From Saccopteryx bilineata (lineage: Eukaryota > Chordata > Mammalia > Chiroptera > Emballonuridae), in NCBI RefSeq assembly GCF_036850765.1, contig NC_089501.1, positions 14,236,997 to 14,300,996 on the forward strand: DNA of 64,000 bases. Reading direction: 5' to 3'. Positions 36,514-49,100 of the stretch are shown one piece after another (the stretch's first letter is position 1; each line of letters begins with the position of its first letter). Both the position numbers and the translations under genes were made by a program. Below the pieces are notes generated by a model. The model was given only the letters and a program-made list of their open reading frames with translations. It had not been told where the DNA came from and searched no databases.

Positions 36514-38507
36514 AGAAACAATAACAAATACAGTAAAGTTGCATGATACAAAATCAATGTACAAAAATCTACTACTTTCCTACATATTAACAATGAAACT
36601 TCAATAAAGAAATGAAAAAAATTCCTTTTGAAATTGCAACCAAAAAATAAAATAAGTTGGTGTGTGGTCTGAAGAACAGATAGATCTTTTATTCTTCAAA
36701 ACATTCTCAAACTTTTTATGGTCAAAATCATTTAGTTATAATGGTAAAATTGAGAAACAACCTAAAAATCCAACTTAGAAAATAATCAAATTTAGACAAT
36801 ACTCTTGATGGACTATCAAACATTTGAATTTATGTTTATAAAGACAATGAAGTAATGTGGAAAAAAATATAATGGAAATTGCAGACTATGAAGTCTGCCT
36901 CTATTTACAACTTGATAAATAAAATTATTCACAGTGTAAAATAGTAGTATATTACAGATAATGCCAAAATTGCACAGAAGCTATCTAAATACCATTAAAA
37001 AAAAAGAAGGGGAAAAAATGTATACAGTGTAATTTTAAGGCTTACTCAAAGAAGAGAGACTCCTGTGGCCACTATCAGAGGACTAAAAATGGAACTCAGA
37101 GCCATGCTGCATAACAAAATAATCAGCTGTCATTGTGGCAGATGAGAGGTTAGGATTTTGCAGGCATTTTGTTTTCAGTAACTAAATAGGAATTTAACTT
37201 TTTAGCAACACAGGAATACAAAGTGTTCAGTAAGTATTTCTCTTCATTGATTCAAAGCCTAGGCAGAAAAAACAGACTGGAAATATGTTTAATTTGGATT
37301 TTTCCCCTCCTTGTCTTTTTTGAATTTTTTTAATTGAGCATTACTTTGCTGGTTGAAAATTTGAAAAATTGATAAATCTATTATCAGGCAAAAGAAATAA
37401 ATAATAAAGATGGTTGAAAATCAGAATATTGACAGAAAAGAAATCTCTTATCACTCCTTCTCTCTTATAGTGAGAAAAAAAGAAAACAGAGAAAAACAAT
37501 CAGGAAAGAAAAGTAGAAAAGTCTTTGGGAAAAGCACACAGAAATCCTTTGCTCCGGGAATAGAATGAACTGATTATCATATCAAAGAAACTTTTGGCTT
37601 CAAAATAAAAACTAGCAAAGAGATCTTTTCAATATTATAAAAGATTTCTTTTAGAAGAGGCTGCTGTGTTCGACCAACACGGGGAATTTTAGGTCTTTTA
37701 TTTGGGGTGACAGAACTCCTCTATATTATCTTTTACTTAAAATGCATTTAAATCCTCCAGCAGGATGACCTTGAAGACAAGAAGCCACAACAAAGGAGCG
37801 CCCAGGACAAGTGAGATTTTCCCTCTCCAGTCAGGTTTCACAACCAACGAATTCCTCTGACGAAATGAGAGGCGTTTTCTTTTATTTTTAAAAGTAGATG
37901 GAGATAGTAGACTCATTTCGATGTTTCATTCTCACTTGAGTCAACAATATTTTTAACAAAAATATTTTTAAATATGATATTTAGAAATCAAGTGGATCAA
38001 GTGATGGATGGATCAAACACGTTATCTGTAGCTCTAAATATCTCTTTATTGTACCCCATTGTCTCACCTAGCAATAAAATGTTACTGAAACAACAATATT
38101 AAATCGAAAACCTGCCTATTTTCCCATACTAGTTAATGGGAGAAGCAAACACCTGCCCGTTGCAGTCCTGCAAAAATGGTTTTAATATAGGGTCACAGAA
38201 AATTCAAAGGGTTTATAGCCCCCTATAAAACAGCTCTTTGTCTTTTCCCACTAATTCCCTCGTGTCACGTTTAACAAAACAAGGAAACTACAGATAATAG
38301 AGGTGTTTGCAGATTAGCCTTCCAAGCCATAAATAACATAGGGTTTTGCTCACCTACAAATATTAAGGCAGCTTATCAATGTTTAAGCCCTTTCCTCTTT
38401 GTAATGGTTGCTAACATTTTAACCCAGGCAAATGGAGAATTTTTCTTTCCTGTCTTCTTACATTGACAGAGTACACACTCATAAGATTCTATTATCAGAT
38501 TTCGTGG

Positions 38508-38513
38508 TATAAA
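38508..38513 (+). promoter_or_regulatory. NEPN: Putative TATA box of NEPN
   Basis: TATAAA in GGTATAAAGAGTG lies 56 bp upstream of the NEPN start codon. That would place transcription start near 38,540 and leave a ~30-nt leader. There is no CpG island here, consistent with a tissue-restricted gene. Confidence 0.55.
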
Positions 38514-38568
38514 GAGTGAGACATCACCTAAAGCCTTGCCTGCTGCCTTAGAGGCCCTGTTTCGGAAG

Positions 38569-38757
38569 ATGCATCTGCTTTACGCATCCCTTGTTCTGTT
38601 CTCTCTTGGTGAAGGCTTCCATCCCAGCTGTCCTGGGAGATGCAGCTGTGACCCTGCGCAGTCGGTGCAGTGCTACAGGCTGACGGAGGTGCCGCCAGGC
38701 ATCCCCTCCAGCACCAGGAAGCTCTACATCAGCCACAGCAAAATCCAGCACCTTCAG
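38569..38757 (+). CDS. NEPN: NEPN exon 1
   Basis: 189 bp encode residues 1-63: signal peptide, N-terminal cysteine cap and the start of the first repeat (LYISHSKIQHLQ). Donor CAG/GTAACT. The start was taken at the ATG in AAGATGC, because a signal peptide follows directly; the frame upstream has no ATG. Confidence 0.92.
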
Positions 38758-41700
38758 GTAACTACTCATTTTCCACTCAAGTAGCTGCAATTTTATTTTG
38801 CATGGCATGGTGAGAGGTGAGTGTGGGATCGAGTTAATTTAAAGAATTGAAACTTAAAACTTAAAAACTCAAAACTTAAAGGTTAAAACTAAAAACTCAA
38901 AAAAAAAATCAAAATATATCAAGTTTGGGTAGTTGCATTAGTTACCAGCTTGCTTGCTCTGTTCTACTGAGATGAGTATATTCCTCCAGCTATTTCTTTT
39001 AAGAGAAGTAGCCAAAAAACAAAACAAAATAACACAAAACAACAAACAAAAAACTAGAATCTATAATTTATAACATTTTATTTCAGTTTTTACTCATAAA
39101 ACTTTCTAATTATCTTGTTGCAAAGTAAAAGTAGAGTAAATGAAACATGTTTAAGAGCATATGGCCACTTTATGTCCCCAGGATTAAGAATAAGTCCTTT
39201 TATGCCATAGAAGGAAGATGATAATAAAGCATTATAAGGCTATGAAGATAAACCCAGCATATGAGAATTATTCATACAGACCTTACATCCAAGCAAGCAT
39301 TAGCGTCTTTGTGAAAAGCTATACTGAGGAAATCCGTGTTTTTATTTTGCCATAGTTGCTACTATTCTCATTCTATGTGGTTTTCATTATGACTTTTACT
39401 TTTATGCTTACCTATGCAGAGATCACCGAAAGGAGTGCTACAGATTTGTCTGACTTTTATGACATAAGTGAACTTTTGTTTTTGGCCTTCAGTGTTTGAA
39501 AGGGATCAAGAGATTAAGGATTCTCTTCCTAGTTTGCTCACTGCCTACAGAGACAACCATCTTAGGCAAGCTGTTAAAAATTCTGGGTCTCATTTACCTT
39601 TGTGAAGTGAGTAAGGTAGGGTACCATAGGTGATCCCAGGCCCTTTCTGGGTGGGAAATGCTATAGCTCTCTGACTTTGCCTTTACTGGTCACTGCTTCT
39701 CCCTCCTCCATCCGAATCCCCGGATAAGGAAATGCCTCTGTGATCCAGGTGCAGAGCCAGCTGGTGCGTGTACTTTCTCTTCAAACAGAACCCCCGCCCC
39801 TTTCATTTGGTTAAGAAATTTTAATGTAAGTGCACATCAACACAGAGGGTTTAAAATATGTGGCATGGTATTTATTTTGAGTCTTAATAAGCATGATTGC
39901 CTAGTCATCATCTGTTTACTTTCCTCTTCTAACCCAGTAGTGTCTAATGCCAGAGAGTAAGTCTGACCTGGTCAGGTCTCAGCATCCAAGCAAGACACCT
40001 GCTTAAATGGCAAGATGCTTAAAGATTTGTCCTGAGGACTTGAGGTGCCAAGGGCTAGACCAGGGGTCCCCAAACTACGGCCCGTGGGCCGCATACGGCC
40101 CCCTGAGGCCATTTATCCGGCCCCCACCGCACTTCAGAAGGGGCACCTCTTTCATTGGCGTCAGTGAGAGGAGCACATTGACCATCTCATTAGCCAAAAG
40201 CAGGCCCATAGTTCCCATTGAAATACTGGTTTGTTGATTTTAATTTACTTGTTCTTTATTTTAAATATTGTATTTTTTCCTGTTTTGTTTTTTTTACTTT
40301 ATAATAAGATATGTGCAGTGTGCATAGGGATTTGTTCATAGTTTTTTTATAGTCCGGCCCTCCAATGGTCTGAGGGACAGTGAACTGGCCCCCTGTGTAA
40401 AAAGTTTGGGGACCCCTGGGCTAGATACTAGAGGGTCGCTATACCTGGTAACGATCCTACACTGCTGCTCTGCCACCAATAAGATAAAACTTTACCTCTT
40501 ATCAAATTGAATCGACCCATTTGTCATTGGTTTAGGTTCATTGAACAGCAGCAATATTGCTGCTTCCCTGACTTTAGGCCAGTTAACTGTCTCTTGGAAG
40601 GACAGTTCCCAGTAGAAAGGTTGATGAAACAGAATTGGTCTGTGAAGGAAATAAAAAGCTATGAGCAATAATATTTTTATCTCTTCTTTAAAAGCTCTTA
40701 CATTTTAAATGGCCATATTTCACTTGTATTTAGCAAATAAAAGGTACATTCAGTTTATTTGGTTTGAATTACATAATAGGATGCCTATATTTAAAAAAAA
40801 TACCTTAAAATGGATCTTCAGATTAATTGCAATAGGAATTACCTGTACATATAAGCACATAAGATATGCACACATATCACACGTTTATATACATGTATAC
40901 ATAAATATGTGTGGGTGCATCACAGTTTAAAATATTTCTATTACTTGTTTACATAATTCAATTATGTCTGAAACTGTATATAAAAGATAAAAAATTCACA
41001 GTTCCTGCCCTCAAGGAAAGAGAGATTTTATTTATCTATAAAAACTCCTACTTTTTTGAAGGTGCATGCATCGGTTATAAAACTCTTTATTCTCTGGTCT
41101 GTCCTATACTGTTCCCCTGGTCCCTTCCCTCCTGGCTCTTGTCTTCCTCCCCACCCTAAACCCTGCATTACTTGAATGCCTTCAATGTCCAATATCCTAG
41201 TCTCTTACTTCCTAGAACTCATAAAAAAGTATCTGTCTATATTTCCATTTGACCACAGCCACCTACTGTCTTAGTTATATCATAGTCATCTTTATACCTG
41301 AAACTTATCCACTCATTAAACTTGAATTTCAATATCCACTCTCTGATCCTCATCTCCTTTCCTTTCAGCTCTCATATTCTTCACTTACCTTTCCACCTCA
41401 TGAAAACTTATTTACTTATTTATTTATTTGCATTAGATGAGAAGAGGGGAGCTAGTGAGGCAGACTCCCACATGTGCCTCAACCAGAATCCACCTGGCAA
41501 CCCTGTCTTGAGCCAGTGCTCAAATACCGAGCTATTTTTAGCTCCTGAGGCTGACACTAAGACCAACAGAGCTATCCTTAGTCCCCAGGGCCACGTTTGA
41601 ACCAATAGTGCCACTGCTGTGGGAGAAAAGACACAGATGGTCACTTCTCCTGTGTGCCCTGACCAGGAATCGAACATAGGACATTGATACACCAGGCCAA

Positions 41701-44700
41701 TGCTCTATCCACTGAGCTACTGGCCAGGGCCTCATGGAGACTTCTAACCCTAGATCTACCCATATTCTCCTTAGATAATCAGTTTATTTCTTATCTATCT
41801 TCTTTTTCTACCCTTTCCCTTTTGCATCCTACAGTGAATTAACTCTACGCCTATCCAGCAAAGCCACACTCTTAAATTAGGGTGATCATTTTCCTTGATT
41901 TCTCCTGTACCTGAACATTTGGGTGCTGCTGGTGAGGAACACACACACAGACACACACCACACACACACACACACAGAACCATCACACATTTGTAGAATC
42001 ACCACAAATCCAAGTTTTCTAACCTCATCTGGGTCTTCCTTGTCATCCATATGGCCTTTCACTTCTCTGTCAGGCTTGCCCTATATTCTCTCAACATCTT
42101 CCAAAACATCAGTATGGTTTTGGATTCTCTTCTCAATTCCTACCCTCCTATTCTCACCAAATGGCTGGCCTCCAATTTTATGCACAAATCATGATGAAAC
42201 AAAGGCCATTTGTCTTGATCTACTTCAATTCCTGCTGACTGTATATTAATATTGCAAGCTCTCTCCTCCAGAGAGATGTCCCTCTTGCTATTCAAAGCAA
42301 CCTCTCTCTCATGCTCTTGACTCCATCTTTCTAGCCTCTCTGCTCCATTATTCTCTCCACTCCCATATCTTTAGTCGCTCTTTCTTTACTAGCTCCCTGT
42401 CCTAGTCTATAAATATGCTTTCATTACATAAAAATAAAAATCTTTTAATTCTGTGTCTACTCTTGCTACTGTCTTTACTTGCAAAACTGTGAAAGTAAAT
42501 TATTGCCTCCACTTCATCTTCTGTTTATTAATTCACCACTGTCTGGTTTGTACCTATTTCACACAGCTAAACCAGTTTTATCTCAGACATTGGTTTACTC
42601 CTATTTTTTGAAATTCTCACATTCTTGCCTTCCACGACTCCCCACTTTTATGTCCTCATTAGGCCTACCAGATATTTATTTTCTTTTTTTTTTATTACAT
42701 GAGATGCAGGGAGGCAGAGACAGACTCCCATAACCGCCCTGATCAAGATCCACCCAACAAGCCCCCTACTGGGCAATGCTCTGCCTATCTGGGGCGGTTG
42801 CTTGGCAACTGAGATATTTTAGCACCTGAGGTGAGGCCATGGAGCCATCCTCAGCACCTGGGGCCAACTTTGCTTGAAAGATTCCAACCATGGCTGTGGG
42901 AGAGGAAGAGAGAGAGAAAGAGATGGAGAGAGGGGGATGTAGAAGCAGCTGGTCGCTTCTCTTGTGTGCCCTGACCAGTAATTGAACCTGGTACTACCAC
43001 ACGCTGGGCTGAGACTCTACCACTGAAGATTAAAAATGGCCATTAAGCACATGAAACATCATAGTTCAATATCATTTGTCATTAGCCACGTGAAAGTCAA
43101 ACCATAATAAGATACCACCTGACACTCATTAGGATGGCTACAATCTAGAAAGCCAACCAGCCAGGGTTAATATTTCTTTTCTGCCATTTTCATAGGTTTC
43201 TTTTCCTCCACTGTCCTTTAGTTTTGGGCTTTTGCAGGGAGTCTCAATCCTCAGCCATCCCTTTTCTTACTGTGCACACTCATCTCAGGCGACTTCACTT
43301 CATGTAAGTGATCAGAGCTCGCCTACTGAGTTTCTATGTAACGTTCCCCATGTTTCAGACTAATCCAGCAGTCTACTAGACCTATACTTAAAATAATGTA
43401 TCAAGGTTTATCCATGTTGTAGAATTTCCTTCATATGTCAGAATTTCCTTCCTTTTAAAGTCTGAATAATATTTCATTGTACATACTACATATTGTATGT
43501 GCCACATTTTGTCCATTCATCAGTTGATAGACAGTTGAGTTATTTCCTCTTTTCGGTTATTATGTATAATGTTATTGTGAACATTTATGTGCGTGTTTTT
43601 GGGTGGGCATATGCTTTCATTTTCTTAGAATTGAAATTTCTGGGTCATATGGCAACTGTCCGTGTAACATTTTGAGAAACTGCTTCATTTTTCATTCCCA
43701 CAACAGTATAAAACAGTTTCAGTTTTTCCACATCTTCGCTAATATTTCTCACCTTTTTTTGTTTGTTTGTTTTTTAGATTGTAGCCATCCTAACGAGTGT
43801 CAGGTGGTATCTTATTATGGTTTGACTTTCACATGGCTAATGACAAATGATATTGAGCTATGATGTTTCATGTGCTTAATGGCCATTTTTAATCTTCTTT
43901 GGAGAAAAGACAACATGAATCCTTTGCTTATTTTTAGTTGGGTTATTTGTCTTTTTATTATTGAGTTGTAAGAGTTAATTATATATGCTAAATACTAATC
44001 TTCTATCAGATATATTTATTATTTGCAAAATTTTTCTCCCATTCTGTTGGTTGTCTTTTCATTTTCTTGATGATATTCTTTGAAGCACAAAGGTATTCAA
44101 TTTTAGTCTAATTTATCTATTTTTTTCTTGTTCATTTTTGCTTTTGATGTCATATCTAAAATAGCTTTTACCAAATCCAAGGTCATGAAAATTTATGCCC
44201 ATATTTTCTTCTAAGAGTTTTATATTTTTAGCTTTTACATTTAGAAAAAAAATAGGAACGTTTTTATGATGATGGTCAATTAAAATGATTGTACTTTACA
44301 TCTTTTACGGAAGAAGTTACTTAACATTCTTCCTTGGTAAAAAATATATATAAACAGAGTTTACCACTGAGTGGGAGAATTATAAAAACATTTTATACTC
44401 TCACCATACTTTGCAGAAATTTAAAATCGTTTACAGAGAACAAGTGTTGATTTGATGATCAGAAAAATTTCCGCCCTGGCCGGTTGGCTCAGTGGTAGAG
44501 CATCGGCCTGGCGTGCGGAAGTCCCGGGTTTGATTCCCGGCCAGGGCACACAGGAGAGGCGCCCATCTGCTTCTCCACCTCTCCCCCTCTCCTTCCTCTC
44601 TGTCTCTCTCTTCCCCTCCCGCAGTCGACGCTCCATTGGAGCAAAAGATGGCCCGGGCGCTGGGGAAGGCTCCTTGGCCTCTGCCCCAGGCGCTAGAGTG

Positions 44701-46123
44701 GCTCTGGTCGTGACAGAGCGACGCCCCGGATGGGCAGAGCATCGCCCCCTGGTGGGCGTGCCGGGTGGATCCCGGTTGGGCGCATGCGGGAGTCTGTCTG
44801 ACTGCCTCCCCGTTTCCAGCTTCAGAAAAATACAAAAAAAAAAAAATTTCCTTTCCAACACTGTTTTGAAAACTTTCTGGCTTGATTCACATATACCTGT
44901 GGCAGTCCCTGTGAGGGTATGTCAGATTTTTGTGTGCATTAGACCTATGAGAAGCCCAGGAAAGATGTGTGGCCCTCTAATGCTTGGAGCAGGACCTGCC
45001 CAGAATTGAAACCAAAAACAGAGCCTTTCCTGGGGAAGCCAGTAGTAGTTGCCCTTCTGATCTACTTCACCTTACTTGCCTTGCTTATTTTTTTAAACTT
45101 TTCATACTGTATTGTAATATGTGCGCACACACACACACACACATACACACACATATTGGGCTGACTAAACTGTAAAACTTTGACGGCAGGAATTATACTT
45201 AGCTAAGATTCTGGCACCTGATTGTTAACACCAAGCCATACTTTCTTTGCTTTCTAAGCAACCATTGACAAGACTACCAGCAACCCCAAGGTTATCTCTA
45301 GGGCAAAAGCATCCCATTCCACATCTCTTGAGCACAATCCTGCTTAGGCCAGGGAAATGGAAAAACAGGTCTGGCAGAGTTATTTTCTTCCTTTGTCAGC
45401 TCTGCAAACTCCCCTGAAAAGTTGTAACTTAGAGGGTGTCTTCCTCGCTGTTTGTTCCACTAGAACTCTATAGAACTCTATATTCTTGAGCTAAATGTAT
45501 ATGATAGCAATAAGGTTAAAGCCCAAGTTTTCTACTTGCTAGCTAGACATACTTGGACAGATGTTTTCACCCTCTTGAGCCTTAGTTTCCCGCTGTGAAC
45601 AGAGAGAATAATCAAGATTACACATGGGGTTTTGTAATGGTAAACAGAGTAAATACTTAAATAATGGTAGCTAATTAATAATCAAAAGTAATCTACATTG
45701 ACTTTGACAAAAAGAAAAATAAACAGTTCTCCATGCTTAATTAAAAAAAACCAAAACTACCCATTGGATTTAGTTCAGAATATGGGCTGTATTAACTAGT
45801 TAGACCAGTCCCTATACTTACAAAGAGAGATGAAGACAGACAAACTGAAGTTCTGACACCGCTCTTTGCTCCCCAAATGTACTGCCCATTTAGATCCATG
45901 CCATCACTGAGACTTGCTGCGTTGTCAACAGTCTTTTAGGGTTTGTGGTCACTCAAATAGAAGTGGAAGTATTAGAAACACAGTTCTTCTTTTGGGAAAC
46001 CAAACAGTCCAAGAACTGAAGATCCGTGTTTAGAGTAATTTCTAACTTTATATGAAAGAAAAGCTTAGAAAAGGGCACTTCGGAATGGAGAGTAGATGAA
46101 AGAACACTGAGTTTTGGTCAGGT

Positions 46124-46157
<34 letters not shown>

Positions 46158-49100
46158 GCCTAAAAGTGTTCATCCCTTAAATGATAGATTTGAACTTAAT
46201 CTCTAAGACCTCTGCTTCTCTAAAACTCTGTGGTTTGTGTCCAGATCTTGAGTCTTTTCTGAAAACATTAGTTATAGACCAAATGTAATAGAAAATGGTG
46301 AGCTGAGGAAGAAAGATCTCTGGAGTCCAACAGAGCTTGTTGAAATTCTCAATTCTTTCACTGACTTTCTAGTTTCCTCATCTAAAACCAGTATTGACAA
46401 TGGTAAAGTTGTAGGGTTATTAGGAGTGTTAATGATAACCTTTAAAAAAGCACTTCACACTTATAGATAGATATTCAACAAATGTAAAAAATTTTGCTAT
46501 TACTATTGGGATTAGGACTAATCAATACAACTGATTAATCAGTAGGAAAAAATCAAATGTTATCAGCCATATATAACCAAAGGCAGCTGTCAAAACTAGC
46601 AAGATTAAAAACATCTGTTTATGGAAATTTTAACATGAGATTCTTATAACAGAATATCATATTAAGAGATTCTTGAATATATACTTTATCATAATTCATA
46701 TCACATGTCCTCCCAGAATTTAAGTACCTATAATAAATATGGGATGCAAAATTAATCCATTTTGAAAATGTTAATTGTGCATTGGTATTCTCAAAGGACT
46801 TAATTACATAATGAAATCAAACATTTATAAACTGTGGGTACTAAGACATATAAAATTTGCATTAAAAGTTCCACCTTAATTAAATTATGCTGAATAATTT
46901 GTGCAATTTATCAAGCTGACGAAAACAATTCCTGCCCTGGCCGGTTGGCTCAGCGGTAGAGCGTCGGCCTAGCGTGCGGAGGACCCGGGTTTGATTCCTG
47001 GCCAGGGCACACAGGAGAAGTGCCCATTTGCTTCTCCACCCCTCCGCCGCACTTTCCTCTCTGTCTCTCTCTTCCCCTCCCGCAGCCAAGGCTCCATTGG
47101 AGCAAAGATGGCCCGGGCGCTGGGGATGGCTCTGTGGCCTCTGCCTCAGGCGCTAGAGTGGCTCTGGTCGCAACATGGCGATGCCCAGGATGGGCAGAGC
47201 ATCGCCCCCTGGTGGGCAGAGCGTCGCCCCTGGTGGGCGTGCCGGGTGGATCCCGGTCGGCGCATGCGGGAGTCTGTCTGACTGTCTCTCCCTGTTTCCA
47301 GCTTCAGAAAAATGAAAAAAAAAAAAAAAGAAAGAAAACAATTCCTCTTTTTACCTAAACATGATCTTACTCTGAGGACCAAGTACAGAGGATTTCATCA
47401 ACCCACAAAAGAGGTGGATGTCAAGCTAGGAAGTTGGTGAACAAGTAGAGAGATGGGAGGGCTTGAACATGCGAATCATGGACAAAGTATGCCAGATTTG
47501 CCATTCCCTAATAGCTAGGAAAGGAGTAGCATTAGATTTGGGATATATGTATGAATGGACTTCTTGCTCTATAGTGATGGAGACACATGTTATCCTGTTT
47601 GTTCACAGATATAGTTCATCAGTGAAATGCAAATTGGGGGACAGACAGCGGGAGGCTAGTTTCCAAAATATAATATAGTTGCAAACATTTCTCTAGTAGG
47701 CCCATCCTCATGATAGGAGTATTTGGGACATTTAAATTTTTTACTTTTAATACTTTTTAAAGAATTAAAGGTAATTTATAATTTAAAAAATCCAAACAAT
47801 GCACAATGTAGACAGATAATAAAAATGCCTTGTAATCGTCTACCCTACAGTTAGTAACTATTAATAGTTTGGTGAAAGATACCCAAATTGTTTTGATTTT
47901 TGGCTCTTATAAGATGATACAACAAAGAACAGCACATCCTATAAAGCATTGTACAATTTTTAAGAACTTTCTGCCTAGAAGTAAACTTGTTGGGTCAGAG
48001 AACATACAGCAAATGTGGCCAATATTACCAGTCTAACAGCAGTGTGTGAAAGTGCATAAAATATTTATCATCTCTTCCAGTGTTAGCAATCATAAATAAA
48101 AAAATAAAAATAGACAATACCTGAGTGTCTTTCCTTTCCAAGAGATCATTTAAAATAGATCCTGAAGGGAAATTAGAAGTATCACTTGTATTGAATGATA
48201 GTTCATATGCTGTTTTTGTCCCATGATAATCTCAGTTTACTGTTTTTGTTCCCCCTCCCTACCCCTGCCTTGTAGATATCTAACTTCACCCAAATGTTGG
48301 CTTTAGAAGATTTTGTTCTTCTGGCCAGTGGAACAGAATCAATAGAAAATGATACTTTTAAAACTCTAAATACCTTGAAGACCCTGGAACTCTGGAAAAA
48401 TAAGCTGAGACAAGTCCCCAGTGCTCTACCAGCCTGTCTTGAAGTGTTAAAACTAAATGATAATTCAATATCTGCCCTACACGGATCCGATTTTGAAGGA
48501 CTGAAGAAATTAAAAACCCTTGAACTTAAAAACAACCTGATTTCTTCCCTCTCTCCCAGCGTGCTCTCTTCTCTTGCCAGTTTGCAAAGTTTGATGTTGG
48601 ATGGCAATAATATCGAGTCTGTAGCTGGGCCACTGGCACTTCCCCATCTGAAACATATGAGTATGGAGAATAATAAACTACATCTTATACCAGCTAGCTT
48701 CTTTATTTCTCTTCAGTCTTTGCAGTTTCTCAGTTTCAGTGGTAACTTTCTGACTAAAATTCCCATTAATCTGCCCAAATCCTTGCTCTCTTTAAAGATG
48801 GAGAGAAACCAGCTCAAAGTGGTGAGGTTCCGAGATATGAAACACTTGGAAAACCTATCCCATCTTTACCTGTCAGAAAACTCGATCTCTTCCATCGATG
48901 AGGCACAGCTCCTTTCCAATTTAACCACTCTTGAGTTGTCCCAAAACCAGCTTCAAATGTTGCCCCTCAAATTACCAGCAAGGCTACAGAAGCTTGATAT
49001 TAGCAATAATCTGATTCAGAGAGTTACCGTGCAAGACTTCCAGGATCTCCGAGACCTGAAACATTTGTTTCTAGACAACAACATTGTCAGCTTGTTTGAA

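Larger units (their letters stand above)
35440..36660 (+). mobile_element. L1 ORF2 fragment interrupted by two SINEs
   Basis: Plus-strand ORF2 text (GGGTTCATTCCAGGGGCAC, GGAACAAGACAAGGATGCCC, TTGCAGATGACATAATTTAT) covers the reverse-transcriptase domain. It is broken by frameshifts and stops. Segments 35440-35914, 36247-36297 and 36514-36660 join when the two SINEs are removed. Confidence 0.88.
30207..38500. other. GOPC-NEPN intergenic region
   Basis: AT-rich DNA between the divergent 5' ends of GOPC (minus) and NEPN (plus). It contains MIR-like pieces (30,955-31,150 and 32,230-32,330), a direct duplicated segment (30,275-30,400 and 32,515-32,640), a MER20-like element, an L1 fragment and two SINEs. 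No coding gene was recognised. Confidence 0.75.
38758..48275 (+). other. NEPN: NEPN intron 1
   Basis: 9.5-kb intron with one hAT MITE, four SINEs, an antisense L1 and an old repeat at about 47,740-48,110 that looks like antisense L1 3' sequence. No extra coding exon was recognised. Confidence 0.85.

Noticed and set aside
43025..43897. Twin-priming L1 inversion as explanation of the inverted repeat
   Set aside because: One arm lies precisely inside a SINE head rather than joined to L1 sequence, so a later templated insertion fits better.
44421..45009. Overlapping long frames on both strands (up to 185 codons)
   Set aside because: They coincide with a GC-rich SINE. Near-identical frames recur at 14.7, 47.0, 54.5 and 58.8 kb wherever the same SINE lies.
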